NCBI GenBank assembly: GCA_041940305.1
Contig: JBGTSJ010000028.1
Coordinates: 1 to 64,000 of the forward strand
DNA length: 64,000 bases
Direction of reading: 5' to 3'
From: JBGTSJ01 sp041940305
GTDB lineage: Bacteria > Planctomycetota > Planctomycetia > Planctomycetales > Planctomycetaceae
Below the pieces are notes generated by a model. It searched no databases, was not told the DNA's origin, and was given only the letters and a program-made list of their open reading frames with translations. Every line of letters starts with the position of its first letter. Position 1 is the first letter of the stretch. The position numbers and the translations under genes are program-made. Shown here piece by piece: positions 8,841 to 17,740 of this stretch.

Positions 8841-9027
8841 CACCAAACAAGCGGGGAGCAGCATCCCGTCGCTTCCGGGTGGACTTTGCGGATTATGAGG
8901 ATCCTGCGGGGGGCGCGGCGGATGCTGAATCTGCGGGGCGGGATCTGTCGATTGCAACGGTGAAGCCGGGAATTCCGGCGCGGAGGCCTCGTCACCCCGG
9001 CCCCGACCGCCAGCGACAGGGATCGTC

Positions 9028-9516
9028 ATGCGTGGAATCAGCAGGCACTCGAATCAATCGCGGCGTTTCCGGGGGGGGATGCTGATCACCGGGCTGCTGC
9101 TCGCATGCATGGGCGGTGCACACGCAGAGGACAACGGCGCAAAGGCCACAACGCCGCAGGAGGAGCGCTCACTGATTGAGCGGGTCTCGCACACGATCTT
9201 CCAGCCCTTCTGGCAGGTGGAGCGGGCCCAGGTTGAGCCGTTCCGACTGCCGAGCAAGTATTACGGACCCTGGGAACCGACGGACGTGTTCGGCCGTGAT
9301 GCGCGATGTGCGCCGCGTCCCTATGCCCCGCGCGGCCACGGAATTCCCAAGCACCTGTCACTGTACCGGATGGAATACACGCCGTACCGGTTGTCGGATT
9401 GCCCGCACTCGTCGCATGGACCGGCAATGTGGATGCGGCATCGCCGCGATCCGTGCTGCGATGCGTCCGGACGTCCCTGCCACGAGTGCCTCGACCGGAG
9501 CGTGGACCCTCAGTGA
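9028..9516 (+). CDS. Secreted Cys-rich protein of unknown function
   Basis: 162 residues. A signal peptide is visible (basic N-terminus, MLITGLLLACMGGAHA, predicted cleavage before EDNG; a second Met at residue 18 is an alternative start). The mature part contains a Trp/Tyr/Pro-rich middle and a C-terminal cysteine cluster with seven or so Cys between residues ~90 and 157 (DPCCDASGRPCHECLD). No known domain is recognised. It lies 187 bases after mlaD on the same strand and may belong to the same unit; a soluble periplasmic partner of the Mla transporter is conceivable but unsupported by homology. Confidence 0.7.
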   Translation: MRGISRHSNQSRRFRGGMLITGLLLACMGGAHAEDNGAKATTPQEERSLIERVSHTIFQPFWQVERAQVEPFRLPSKYYGPWEPTDVFGRDARCAPRPYAPRGHGIPKHLSLYRMEYTPYRLSDCPHSSHGPAMWMRHRRDPCCDASGRPCHECLDRSVDPQ

Positions 9517-9663
9517 GGTCCAGGACGGTTGTGAACCGGCAAGTTTGTACAGGTTCGATGAACAATTGCAAAAGCTCGTTACAGACGATTGCCTCTTCCT
9601 GCGGCTGTGCCTATAACAGGACACGACCTTAAGGGAGAATCCACCGGCTCACCCAGGCCCCCT

Positions 9664-9993
9664 ATGTCGCCCCGTTGGACTCTGCGCGCGAAATGCAGCC
9701 GGCCGAAACTATTCGGTGCGGCGTTTGGCGTTGCGCTGATGCTGATGGCCGCTGCCGGGGGAATGCGGCAGTCGACCCGCTACACGGAAGAGATTCAGGA
9801 AATCGCGTCGCACTCTGTCGAGGCGGCGATGCGGTCCGAAGAGTCACGCACGCCGACGCTGAGGCGGCTGCGAATCGTGGCGCGCGATCTGCCGCGCGCG
9901 GCGGCATCGGACTCCTGCCGGAGTCGTGGGAATCACAGCGAGACCTTCGGCCACTTTCTGGCGAACGGTCTGAGCGCTCCGCTGCGCTGCTGA
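9664..9993 (+). CDS. Possible small membrane protein, uncertain
   Basis: A 109-codon frame from ATG 9664 with an N-terminal hydrophobic stretch (LFGAAFGVALMLMAAAG) after a basic start, then a hydrophilic Arg/Ser-rich part. A purine-rich AAGGGAG lies ~25 bases upstream, too far for a good ribosome site. The C-terminal half looks like chance translation of GC-rich DNA. It occupies most of the 680-base gap between the Cys-rich gene and the carbonic anhydrase; besides it, nothing convincing is seen in that gap. Treat as a weak gene prediction. Confidence 0.3.
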   Translation: MSPRWTLRAKCSRPKLFGAAFGVALMLMAAAGGMRQSTRYTEEIQEIASHSVEAAMRSEESRTPTLRRLRIVARDLPRAAASDSCRSRGNHSETFGHFLANGLSAPLRC

Positions 9994-10196
9994 GATGCGC
10001 AGAGAGATATTGCGCTGAATGGTCCGTTGGCTGCGCGCCTGAATCGGGGCGCCAGAGCGGTCTCTGATAGCTGTTCCGCCCCGTGCGGACGCTGTGCAAT
10101 TCACCTCGCGCACACGCTTGACCTCATCCGGCGCGCCTGTTCTGGGCGTCGGAATCGGTGGCAAAGCCTGCGCCTGTCACGAATGAGCGTGCCGTC

Positions 10197-10862
10197 ATGC
10201 AGAAGCTTGTCGAAGGCATTCATCAGTTTCAGAAGTCCATGGGGGGCCATGAGGATTTGTTCAAACGGCTCACCGAGGGGCAGTCGCCACTGGCCTTGTT
10301 CATCACGTGCTCCGACTCCCGAATCGTCCCGAACCTGCTGACGCAGACCGACCCGGGCGAGCTGTTCATCCTGCGGACGGCCGGAAACATCGTGCCTCCT
10401 TACGGAGCCGTCGAAGGGGGCGAAGCCGCGACGATCGAATACGCGGTGTCAGCGCTCAAGGTGCAGGACGTGATCGTCTGTGGCCACTCGTTGTGCGGCG
10501 CGATGACGGCCTTGCTGCATCCGGAACAGGTGCAGGGGCTCCCGGCGGTCGCGTCGCTGCTGCGACACGCGGAGGCGACCCGGCGGATCATTCAGGAGAA
10601 CTATGCGCACATTGAACAGCCCCCCGCCCGGCTGATGGCGACGATCGAAGAAAACGTGCTCGTGCAGATCGAGAACCTAAAGACCCATCCGTGCATCGCG
10701 GCAGCGCTCTCCCGCCGCAGCCTGCGACTGCACGGATGGGTTTACAAACTCGAAACCGGCAAGGTGTTCGCCTACTCGCCGGAGCAGCAGCAGTTCATGT
10801 CGATGACGGACCTGCCGCAGGAGGCGCTGGACGTCGCGACGTCCGGGTGGCCCTCCATCTGA
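10197..10862 (+). CDS. can: Beta-class carbonic anhydrase
   Basis: 221 residues from ATG 10197 (a GTG at 10158 in frame is an alternative). The zinc site of beta-carbonic anhydrases is complete: Cys38 with the Asp40/Arg42 dyad in ITCSDSRI, and His97/Cys100 in VCGHSLCGAM. The conserved RTAGNIVPPYG and the C-terminal RLHGWVYKLETG are also present. It interconverts CO2 and bicarbonate in the cytoplasm. The SulP transporter starts 66 bases downstream on the same strand, so the pair probably works in uptake and equilibration of inorganic carbon, as in other CA-SulP pairs. Length and motifs are normal for the family. Confidence 0.95.
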   Translation: MQKLVEGIHQFQKSMGGHEDLFKRLTEGQSPLALFITCSDSRIVPNLLTQTDPGELFILRTAGNIVPPYGAVEGGEAATIEYAVSALKVQDVIVCGHSLCGAMTALLHPEQVQGLPAVASLLRHAEATRRIIQENYAHIEQPPARLMATIEENVLVQIENLKTHPCIAAALSRRSLRLHGWVYKLETGKVFAYSPEQQQFMSMTDLPQEALDVATSGWPSI

Positions 10863-10928
10863 TTTGTCTGCCTGCGCGCCCAGGCCCTCCGTGATTCACG
10901 ACTCGAACAGACAGGCCAGGAAACTTTC

Positions 10929-12914
10929 ATGTCCACAAATTCCAGGCAATCGCTTGCAGACACGTTGCGAACGGTCGGCCGGCACGACGTGCTGGCATCG
11001 ATTGTGGTGTTTCTCGTCGCGCTCCCTCTCTGCATGGGCATCGCGATCGCGTCCGGCGCCTCGGTGGCGGCGGGACTGGTGACGGGGATTGTCGGCGGCC
11101 TGATCGTGGGGACATTGTCCGGCGCACCAATGCAGGTGAGCGGCCCGGCGGCCGGACTGACGGTCATAGTCTATCAGGCGATCCAGACCTACGGGATCGA
11201 CATGCTCGGGCTGATCGTACTGCTGGCAGGCGCCATGCAGGTGGCGGCCGGCACGGCACGGTTGGCGCAATGGTTCCGGGCCGTTTCGCCGGCGGTGATC
11301 AAAGGCATGCTCACCGGAATCGGCGTACTGATTTTCGCCAGCCAGTTCCACGTGATGGTGGACGACAAGCCGAAGGGGGGGGGACTGCAGAACCTGGCCA
11401 GCATCCCCGAGGCGATCCAAAAAGGCCTCTCCGTGCCGAGCTTGACGTCCCGCGAGGAGCGTGAGTTCCGCACGCAGGCGCTTAGGCAGGTCGGCGAGTT
11501 GCACCGGGAGCAGGCCGATATCGCGGCCCGGATGGCGGAGAAACTTCCCGATCATGCGACAGCAGCCATGCTGGAACAGCGGACGGACGCCCAGCAGGAG
11601 GCTGACGAGGCGGCGGTGCAGTCGTTCACCGAAGCGCAGGACGTCATCGATCGCAAGTTGCAGGAGATCGTTTCCGGCATTGCTTCTTTGCCTGGCGGCG
11701 AGACCACCGAGAATTCGGAGCGGGTGCAGAAGGCGGCGACAACGGCGGTCGCCGCGGTGGATGCGGCCGGTTCTGCCATCGAGGCGGGAGATCCGCGAGC
11801 GGCGCTCGCAGCCCAGAAGGAAGCCGAGCAGGCGTTGTCCGGACTGCTCGACCAATTGAAGACGCACAGCATCGCGGCGCAGCTGGGAGTGCTCACCATC
11901 ATCCTGATCCTGGCGTGGCAGGGACTGATGCCGAAGAAGCTGCGCGTCGTGCCGGGACCATTGGTCGCGGTGCTCGTGACCACGACCATTGCGGCGGTGG
12001 TCTGCCTGCCGGTGTTGTACGTTGAGGTACCCGACAATCCGCTGTCGCAACTGCACTTCGTGACGCCCGCCCTGATCCAGGACGCCCCCTGGAGCGGCAT
12101 CCTCCAGGCGGCGCTGGTGGTCGCCGTGGTGGCCAGTGCGGAGACGCTGCTCTGCGCGGTCGCGGTGGACCAGATGCACACCGGGCCGCGGACCAGATTC
12201 GACAAGGAACTGGTCGCGCAGGGAATCGGCAATATGACGTGCGGTTTCCTCGGCGCACTCCCGATGACGGGGGTCATCGTCCGCAGCTCCGCCAACGTAC
12301 AGGCAGGGGCGAGGACCCGGTGGTCAGCCGTAATGCACGGACTGTGGCTGCTGGTGTTCGTGGTGTGGCTGTCATTCCTGCTCAGGCTCGTGCCGACGGC
12401 CGCGCTGGCCGCGATCCTGGTCTACACCGGGTACAAGTTGATCAATCCCAAGACGGTGAAAGAGCTGTGGCAATTCGGAAAGGGCGAGGTGTTCATCTAC
12501 GCGATGACGGTCGGCGTGATCGTCGTGCAGGATCTGCTCGCCGGCGTGATCACGGGCGTCGTGCTCTCCGGCCTGAAACTGCTCTACACCTTCTCGCACC
12601 TGAAGCTCAATTACACACGCGAGCCCGAGACCCGAAAGGCGACGCTGGCCATGGAGGGATCGGCGACATTCATTCGTCTCCCGAAGATCGCCGCGCAGCT
12701 GGACAATATACCGCACGACGTCGAGCTGCACGTGGACATGACCAACCTGTCGTACATCGACCATGCCTGTCTGGACCTGCTGACATCCTGGGCCCGGCAG
12801 CACGAATCCACTGGCGGTCGTCTGGTCATCGACTGGGAAAGTATGCATGCGCGGTTCCGCCAGGACGGTGAGGCGGCCGCAGCGGGCCCTCTCAAGCTCC
12901 GCCGCTCAGCATAG
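10929..12914 (+). CDS. SulP-family anion (likely bicarbonate) transporter with coiled-coil insert and STAS domain
   Basis: 661 residues; ATG at 10929 with AGGAAA upstream. The SulP core has a first helical block (residues ~18-142, including VALPLCMGIAIASGA and the MQVSGPAAGLTV motif), a second block (~313-560, including ALPMTGVIVRSSANVQAG), and a degenerate C-terminal STAS domain (~565-645, DMTNLSYIDHACLDLL). Between helices, residues ~170-312 are a hydrophilic, Ala/Glu/Gln-rich helical insert that ordinary SulP proteins lack or have only as a short loop. Pairing with the carbonic anhydrase upstream argues for bicarbonate rather than sulfate. A GC-rich hairpin follows the stop, closing the two-gene unit. 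Confidence 0.88.
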   Translation: MSTNSRQSLADTLRTVGRHDVLASIVVFLVALPLCMGIAIASGASVAAGLVTGIVGGLIVGTLSGAPMQVSGPAAGLTVIVYQAIQTYGIDMLGLIVLLAGAMQVAAGTARLAQWFRAVSPAVIKGMLTGIGVLIFASQFHVMVDDKPKGGGLQNLASIPEAIQKGLSVPSLTSREEREFRTQALRQVGELHREQADIAARMAEKLPDHATAAMLEQRTDAQQEADEAAVQSFTEAQDVIDRKLQEIVSGIASLPGGETTENSERVQKAATTAVAAVDAAGSAIEAGDPRAALAAQKEAEQALSGLLDQLKTHSIAAQLGVLTIILILAWQGLMPKKLRVVPGPLVAVLVTTTIAAVVCLPVLYVEVPDNPLSQLHFVTPALIQDAPWSGILQAALVVAVVASAETLLCAVAVDQMHTGPRTRFDKELVAQGIGNMTCGFLGALPMTGVIVRSSANVQAGARTRWSAVMHGLWLLVFVVWLSFLLRLVPTAALAAILVYTGYKLINPKTVKELWQFGKGEVFIYAMTVGVIVVQDLLAGVITGVVLSGLKLLYTFSHLKLNYTREPETRKATLAMEGSATFIRLPKIAAQLDNIPHDVELHVDMTNLSYIDHACLDLLTSWARQHESTGGRLVIDWESMHARFRQDGEAAAAGPLKLRRSA

Positions 12915-12920
12915 GGGCCG

Positions 12921-12944
12921 GCCGCGGATCGACGTCCGCGGCCG
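12921..12944 (+). terminator. GC-rich hairpin after the SulP gene
   Basis: GGCCGCGGA and TCCGCGGCC form a perfect 9-bp stem around TCGACG, beginning 7 bases after the SulP stop at 12914. There is no U-tract, so it is either a weak intrinsic terminator or an RNA 3'-end stabiliser. It also lies in front of the convergent gene ending at 13017. Confidence 0.55.
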
Positions 12945-13016
12945 CAGCGGCGGAGCAGGCCACGCACCGATGAGGCATGCGGCGGCCCCTGAGTGACTGA
13001 GCACTGCGACCGATAC

Positions 13017-13691
13017 TCAGGCGGCGCGCGGCAATGCCGCGCGCCGGTACAGGCAGCTGTTGCCCGACTTGCCGATCAGCTCGATGGCATCGACCTTTCG
13101 CAGACAATAGGCGATCTTCTGAGCATGCCAGCGCGGAAGGCCCGTTGCGCGGGCGAGGTCGGCAGTCGAGAAGCCGCAGGACAGAGATTCCGGGAGCAAG
13201 GCGAGCAGGTCTCGACGGGAACGGAAGGAATGGATCTGGCCGATGCCGACAAGGCGGCGGTCTTCGACACGAAAGCCCTTGCTGCGCCAGCGGCGCTTTG
13301 CCGCCGGAACACGGTGCTCCTCCTGCTCGGTCAGCACCACCTCCAGAGTCAGGCGGGGGTGCGGGAAGACGGTGACGAAGTTGACCAGTTCGAGGAACAG
13401 GTCGTAGACCGTCTCACGTCGGGGACTGAGACGGACGGAGTCGATGCGTCCACCGCGGCGCTTGTACTTGATCAGCGTCTTGCGGGCCGCGAGCGGTTTG
13501 ACGACCACCACTTCGTGCCGCTCGAGCAGCTGCCGCACCTTGTCCCGGATCGCACCGAGTGGCGCCGACTGCACTTCAATGAGACGGCCGTCGACAATGG
13601 CATCGATGCGATAGCCGTCGAGCGTCACTTCACGCAGTGCGGCATCGGCCGCGTAGTGCTCCTTCAACTGTCGATGCAGCGTCGTTTCCAT
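13017..13691 (-). CDS. Putative PD-(D/E)XK-fold protein with C-terminal winged-helix region
   Basis: 224 residues from ATG 13691, preceded by AGGAAGG at good spacing; a TTG at 13718 is less likely. The N-terminal ~75 residues read like a restriction-endonuclease-like core: GYRIDAIVDGRLIEVQ gives an Asp followed after a hairpin by E-x-Q, then a helix and HEVVVVKPLAARKTLIKY. The middle is basic, and the C-terminal part (about residues 160-224, STADLARATGLPRWHAQKIAYCLRK) looks like a winged helix-turn-helix. This would suit a DNA-binding or DNA-cleaving protein, but the family has no assigned role that I know. It stands alone, divergent from the small gene at 13881. Confidence 0.6.
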   Translation of the reverse strand: METTLHRQLKEHYAADAALREVTLDGYRIDAIVDGRLIEVQSAPLGAIRDKVRQLLERHEVVVVKPLAARKTLIKYKRRGGRIDSVRLSPRRETVYDLFLELVNFVTVFPHPRLTLEVVLTEQEEHRVPAAKRRWRSKGFRVEDRRLVGIGQIHSFRSRRDLLALLPESLSCGFSTADLARATGLPRWHAQKIAYCLRKVDAIELIGKSGNSCLYRRAALPRAA

Positions 13692-13880
13692 GACGCGGAG
13701 GCCTTCCTGCGGGATCAAAGCGCCCGGATGCTATCCAGGTTGAGTCGCCGCGCGAACAGCAGGTCCAGCCCCTGCACGTCAGCATGAATTCCAGGTCAGA
13801 CTCTGGATTGCCTGACGCAGCCGCCTCTGCAAGAATCCCCGCCTGGCTCAGGCAACACTCATCCAAACTGGAATCGGAAC

Positions 13881-14120
13881 ATGGGACTGGACGCTTCAAT
13901 ACTGGAACGACAGCTGGCGCGTGCGGAGGCGCGGCTGTCTTCATGCGTGAAGGCACTGACGGAAAAAGGGGTCGAAGAGGCGGAATGGGGACGTTGCCCG
14001 GACTGGCGTCACGCCGATGCGGATCGACGGCAGGCCAAGCGGCGTCTGAGCGCGGCGAAGTCGTTGCGGGAGCCGTCGGCGGGCCAGGGGGCGGAAGGGG
14101 GAAGCGACGAGGAAGAGTAG
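13881..14120 (+). CDS. Small acidic helical protein of unknown function
   Basis: 79 residues, ATG at 13881 with a modest GGAA upstream. The sequence is helical with a Cys (residue 22), a CPDW motif in the middle and a strongly acidic tail (GGSDEEE). The amino-acid composition is coherent and unlike a chance frame. It is followed 15 bases later by a strong hairpin. No domain is recognised. The 190-base gap to the divergent nuclease-fold gene probably holds both promoters, though no clear boxes are visible. Confidence 0.55.
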   Translation: MGLDASILERQLARAEARLSSCVKALTEKGVEEAEWGRCPDWRHADADRRQAKRRLSAAKSLREPSAGQGAEGGSDEEE

Positions 14121-14134
14121 TTGCCGATCGTCGG

Positions 14135-14162
14135 GACCCGGTCCGGCGAACCGGATCGGGTC
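14135..14162. terminator. Strong hairpin between convergent genes
   Basis: GACCCGGTCCGG pairs with CCGGATCGGGTC (12 bp, one G-T wobble) around a CGAA tetraloop. It lies between the plus-strand small gene ending at 14120 and the minus-strand rseP ending at 14283, the position expected for a bidirectional terminator. On the plus strand it is followed by TCTTCGCTT, only weakly T-rich. Confidence 0.6.
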
Positions 14163-14282
14163 TTCGCTTGCGCGGCGGGCGGGATGGCGCAGGGGCCCGC
14201 GACCGGGCGAAAGTCAAACAGTTTGCCAAAGGTCGTCGGAGACGCAGCGGACGTCACGCGACGTGTGACCTGCTGCAATCGA

Positions 14283-16277
14283 TCAGTGGCCAAAGAGATC
14301 GAGATAGATGACGAAGCACATCAGGCCGAGGACGAAAAACAGGCCGCAATAGGTGGCGGCGGCGACGATGCGTTCGTTCGGCTTGCGGCGGATCACGGCT
14401 TCCCAGAGCAGGAAGACCATGTGGCCGCCGTCCAGGACGGGAATCGGCAGGAAGTTGATCACCGCCAGGTTGATGCTGATCAGTCCAAGGAACAGGACAA
14501 ACTGGGAAAAGCCCATTCCGGCCTGGTGGTAAGCGGCTTTGGCGATGTTGATGGGTCCGTGCAGCTCGCGGACCGAGATGTTGCCCGTTACCAGCCCGCG
14601 CAGCGTGAGATAGATGTCCTTGGTGGAATTCGCGGTGTGACGCCAACCCAGTTCGGCTGCCGCGCCGATCGTGTCCGCCTTCAGCATCACGTTCTTCTCC
14701 ACCTGCATCAGCCCGCGATCACCTGGAACGAACCAATCGGAGGAGACCGCAGGAACGACCTCGACCGGACCGCGGTGGGCGGCGTCGGTGGACTTGAGTG
14801 TGAGCCGCACCTTTTCGACGGGCCATTGCTGGAGCTCATAGAACGCATAGGCCCAGTTCTCGTCCCCGATATCGATGACGTGCGGCTCGTCGAGCCCGAA
14901 TTCCTTCGGAATGTCATCGCGGAAGATCAGCTCGACCTTTGTGATCGTGTCCCGCTCCTTGATGCCGGCCAGGGCGGCAGGTCCCTGAGGATCGACGCGG
15001 AAGACGGTGGGAATCAGGTGGTAGGCCACGCCGATCGAGGGGATGGGCAGGGGTGAGTTTGGAAAACCGGCGTGCTCGCCCCATGCGATGCTGGCCGGCG
15101 TGACGGTGAGCTCTCTGGTGGTCGGCTCACTGCCGGCCAGTTCGCGGGAGATTTTGATCGTCGTCGGTTCGCCGATGCGCCCGGCGAACACTTCCTCCAG
15201 TCGCATCGGATTCAGCTCATCGCCGACTTTGCGGCCGTCCACGTGCGTGATCTTGTCGCCGGGTTGAATTCCGGCGAGCGCACCGGGGGAACCCGGCCGG
15301 ACGGCGCTCACCTTGCCGATGTCCATCTGCAGTCCGAGCGTCCGATAGGGCTGAGGCGGGATCGTGACCTTCACGAGGTCATCCCCCTCGCCGCGCCGGC
15401 GCACGAAGATGTCCACCGGCTCGGAACGACGCCGGGCAAACGCGGCATCCAGTTCGGCGAAACCCTCGACGGGCTGGTCGCCGATCCGGCGGATCTTGTC
15501 TCCGGCCTCAAATCCCGCATCGGCGGCGGGAGTGCCGGGAATGATGATGGGCCGGTCCGGAGAACCGGGGAAAGCGGGAATCTCAAGACTGCGCGGAAAG
15601 CCGGCTCCGATCTGGCGGCGAGTCTTTCGCTCTCCATCCGGCTTGGTGGGATTGAGCGTGACGCTGTACTTCTCGCCGTCCGGATGCTGCCCCTTGACGG
15701 TGATGGGTCCGTCGGAGAGAGCCGTGCCGCGAACAACGTCGAAGAAGTCGTCGATGCGGTTGCCGTTGATCTCCAGCAGCCGGTCACCGGGCTGGATGCC
15801 GTTCAGCCAGGCAGGAGAGCCGACCTCAATCGATCCGACTTCGTTGTCCGGGCGTTCAACACCGTACAGGAAGGCGATCACAAAGAACATCAGCCCTGTG
15901 ATGACGTTCATGATGACGCCGGCCGAGATGATGGCCATGCGCTGAGGCACGGACTTGGCGGTGTACGAGCGGGGGTCCTGGGCGACTTCCTCGCTGGTCT
16001 GCTGGCTGGGGTCGGCGTCGTCCTGGCCGAGCATCTTCACGTATCCGCCGAAGGGGATGGCGGAGAGAGCGTACTCCGTTTCTCCCCACTTGCGGCTGAG
16101 CAGGACCGGACCAAATCCGATGCTGAACCGCTCAACGTTGACGTCGCACCATTTGGCGACGGCAAAGTGGCCGAGCTCGTGGAAGAAGATGACCAGGCCC
16201 AGGCCGAGGGCGACGGTCAGGATATTGACGAGAACCTGCGGATCGAAAGCCGCGAGGGTGAGAATCAGGCTGTCCAA
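14283..16277 (-). CDS. rseP: RIP zinc metalloprotease RseP (site-2 protease) with four PDZ-like domains
   Basis: 664 residues, clearly longer than the ~450 of E. coli RseP. The zinc site HELGH is at residues 33-37 in the first membrane helix and the second metal ligand motif NFLPIPVLDGGH is in the C-terminal helix. Between the membrane segments I count four PDZ-like units, starting near residues 145 (VGSPAWLNGIQPGDRLLEING), 240 (GTPAADAGFEAGDKI), 330 (RPGSPGALAGIQPGDKI) and 425 (DPQGPAALAGIKERDTI). The enzyme cuts membrane-bound anti-sigma factors or signal-peptide remnants. Its start overlaps the end of dxr by 13 bases, a linkage often seen for these two genes. Confidence 0.95.
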   Translation of the reverse strand: MDSLILTLAAFDPQVLVNILTVALGLGLVIFFHELGHFAVAKWCDVNVERFSIGFGPVLLSRKWGETEYALSAIPFGGYVKMLGQDDADPSQQTSEEVAQDPRSYTAKSVPQRMAIISAGVIMNVITGLMFFVIAFLYGVERPDNEVGSIEVGSPAWLNGIQPGDRLLEINGNRIDDFFDVVRGTALSDGPITVKGQHPDGEKYSVTLNPTKPDGERKTRRQIGAGFPRSLEIPAFPGSPDRPIIIPGTPAADAGFEAGDKIRRIGDQPVEGFAELDAAFARRRSEPVDIFVRRRGEGDDLVKVTIPPQPYRTLGLQMDIGKVSAVRPGSPGALAGIQPGDKITHVDGRKVGDELNPMRLEEVFAGRIGEPTTIKISRELAGSEPTTRELTVTPASIAWGEHAGFPNSPLPIPSIGVAYHLIPTVFRVDPQGPAALAGIKERDTITKVELIFRDDIPKEFGLDEPHVIDIGDENWAYAFYELQQWPVEKVRLTLKSTDAAHRGPVEVVPAVSSDWFVPGDRGLMQVEKNVMLKADTIGAAAELGWRHTANSTKDIYLTLRGLVTGNISVRELHGPINIAKAAYHQAGMGFSQFVLFLGLISINLAVINFLPIPVLDGGHMVFLLWEAVIRRKPNERIVAAATYCGLFFVLGLMCFVIYLDLFGH

Positions 16278-17413
16278 CGTTCCGTCTCCTGCCGCGCCCA
16301 GCGGTCCAGCTCCAGCAGCCGGGCCAGCGTGGGCGACGGGTCATAGTCATGATAGGCCAGCACGTCGCGACAGGCGCGGGTGATGTCCGGAAATGCAAGC
16401 CGTCCCTCCAGAAACCGCTGGACGGCCGCTTCATTCGCCGCATTGAGGACGGCGCCGCAGGTGCCCCCGCGCCGTGCCGTCTCGTACCCGAGCCGCAGCG
16501 CGGGAAAACGTTCCAGATCGGGAGGTTCGAGCTCCAGGCGGAGCGCTTCGGTGAGGTTGAGTCGCGGACTGGCCCCATCGGCACGTTCGGGCCAGGTGAG
16601 CGCGTATTGAATCGGCAGCTTCATGTCGGGAGGGGACAGCTGCGCGATCAGGGACCCGTCCACGAACTCGACCAGTGCATGAATGATCGACTGGGGATGG
16701 ATGACAACGTCGATCAGGTCGGGAGCGAGATCGAAGAGCCAACGGGCCTCGACGATCTCGAGCGCCTTATTCATCATCGTGGCGGAGTCGATCGAGATCT
16801 TCGGTCCCATCGACCACGTGGGATGGGCGAGGGCCTGCTGCGGGGTGACTCCCGCCAACGTGTCGGCTGACCACGTGCGGAAAGGGCCGCCGCTGGCCGT
16901 GAGGACGATGCGCCGGACTTCCGCGGGGCGCCCGGAATGCAGGGACTGGAACACGGCGCTATGTTCGCTGTCCACCGGCAGAAGAGTCGCTCCGGTCCGC
17001 CGGGCCAAATCCATGATGAGCGGTCCGGCGACGACGAGCGTCTCCTTGTTGGCAATGGCGACCGTTTTCCCTGATTCGACCGCAGCCCACGTACTCCGCA
17101 GGCCGGCCGCGCCGACGATGCCGGAGACGACGACATCCACATCGGCATGGGAGACAATGCGCTCCAGTGCGTCGCTGCCGAAGCCGAGTTCGGTACCATT
17201 CCCGAATGCGTCGGCCGGAACGTCGGCCCGGCGGGACTCGTCGGCCACCACCGCCCACCGGGGTCCGAACCGGCGTGCCTGATCGGCCATCAGTTGCCAG
17301 CGGGAGTTCGTCGTCAGCGCGACAACAGAGAAGCGGTCGCGATGGGCGTCGGCGACCTCCAGGCAACTGGTGCCGATCGATCCGGTCGAGCCGAGAACGG
17401 CGATCCGCTTCAT
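16265..17413 (-). CDS. dxr: 1-deoxy-D-xylulose 5-phosphate reductoisomerase
   Basis: 382 residues from ATG 17413 (MKRIAVLGSTGSIG, the NADPH-binding start); upstream in-frame codons are not needed. Conserved blocks are present: ANKETLVVAG, LPVDSEHSA, the loop LTASGGPFR, and MGPKISIDSATMMNKALE with the substrate and metal residues, then HPQSIIHALVEF. The enzyme makes 2-C-methyl-D-erythritol 4-phosphate, the first committed step of the MEP isoprenoid pathway in the cytoplasm. Cotranscription with rseP downstream is indicated by the 13-base overlap. The 327 bases upstream (17414-17740) hold no convincing gene. Confidence 0.97.
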   Translation of the reverse strand: MKRIAVLGSTGSIGTSCLEVADAHRDRFSVVALTTNSRWQLMADQARRFGPRWAVVADESRRADVPADAFGNGTELGFGSDALERIVSHADVDVVVSGIVGAAGLRSTWAAVESGKTVAIANKETLVVAGPLIMDLARRTGATLLPVDSEHSAVFQSLHSGRPAEVRRIVLTASGGPFRTWSADTLAGVTPQQALAHPTWSMGPKISIDSATMMNKALEIVEARWLFDLAPDLIDVVIHPQSIIHALVEFVDGSLIAQLSPPDMKLPIQYALTWPERADGASPRLNLTEALRLELEPPDLERFPALRLGYETARRGGTCGAVLNAANEAAVQRFLEGRLAFPDITRACRDVLAYHDYDPSPTLARLLELDRWARQETERWTA

Positions 17414-17740
17414 CACACGGACGTCACACAACAAAGGGAGGCGTCGGCCGGGGGGAAACCAACGGGACTCAGGAGAGCCTGCCGCCTGGCGGAAGTGAAT
17501 GCGTCACTTCCAGTTCATCCGGCCGTGGCAACTGGTCGCATCAACACCGCCAGCCCCGATCCAGCGGGGCGCTGTCGCGGCTGCGAACGTTGACGGCACG
17601 ACAGCCAGCGAATTCTAGGCGCAGCGCGAGATTGCCACAAGATCGTAAGTGTGAAGCCGGCCGGGAATTGCGACGGGCGCCAAAGACGTTGTCCAGCGAG
17701 GACCGGGGATGCATCCCAGGCTGGTGCTGACGGAAAACGC

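Noticed and set aside
8837..9085. 82-codon frame starting GTGA at the mlaD stop
   Set aside because: The start overlap looks tempting for coupling, but the product is low-complexity and it overlaps the better-supported Cys-rich gene at 9028.
14121..15056. 311-codon plus-strand frame opposite rseP
   Set aside because: Shadow of rseP, whose HELGH, PDZ and LDG motifs all lie on the minus strand.
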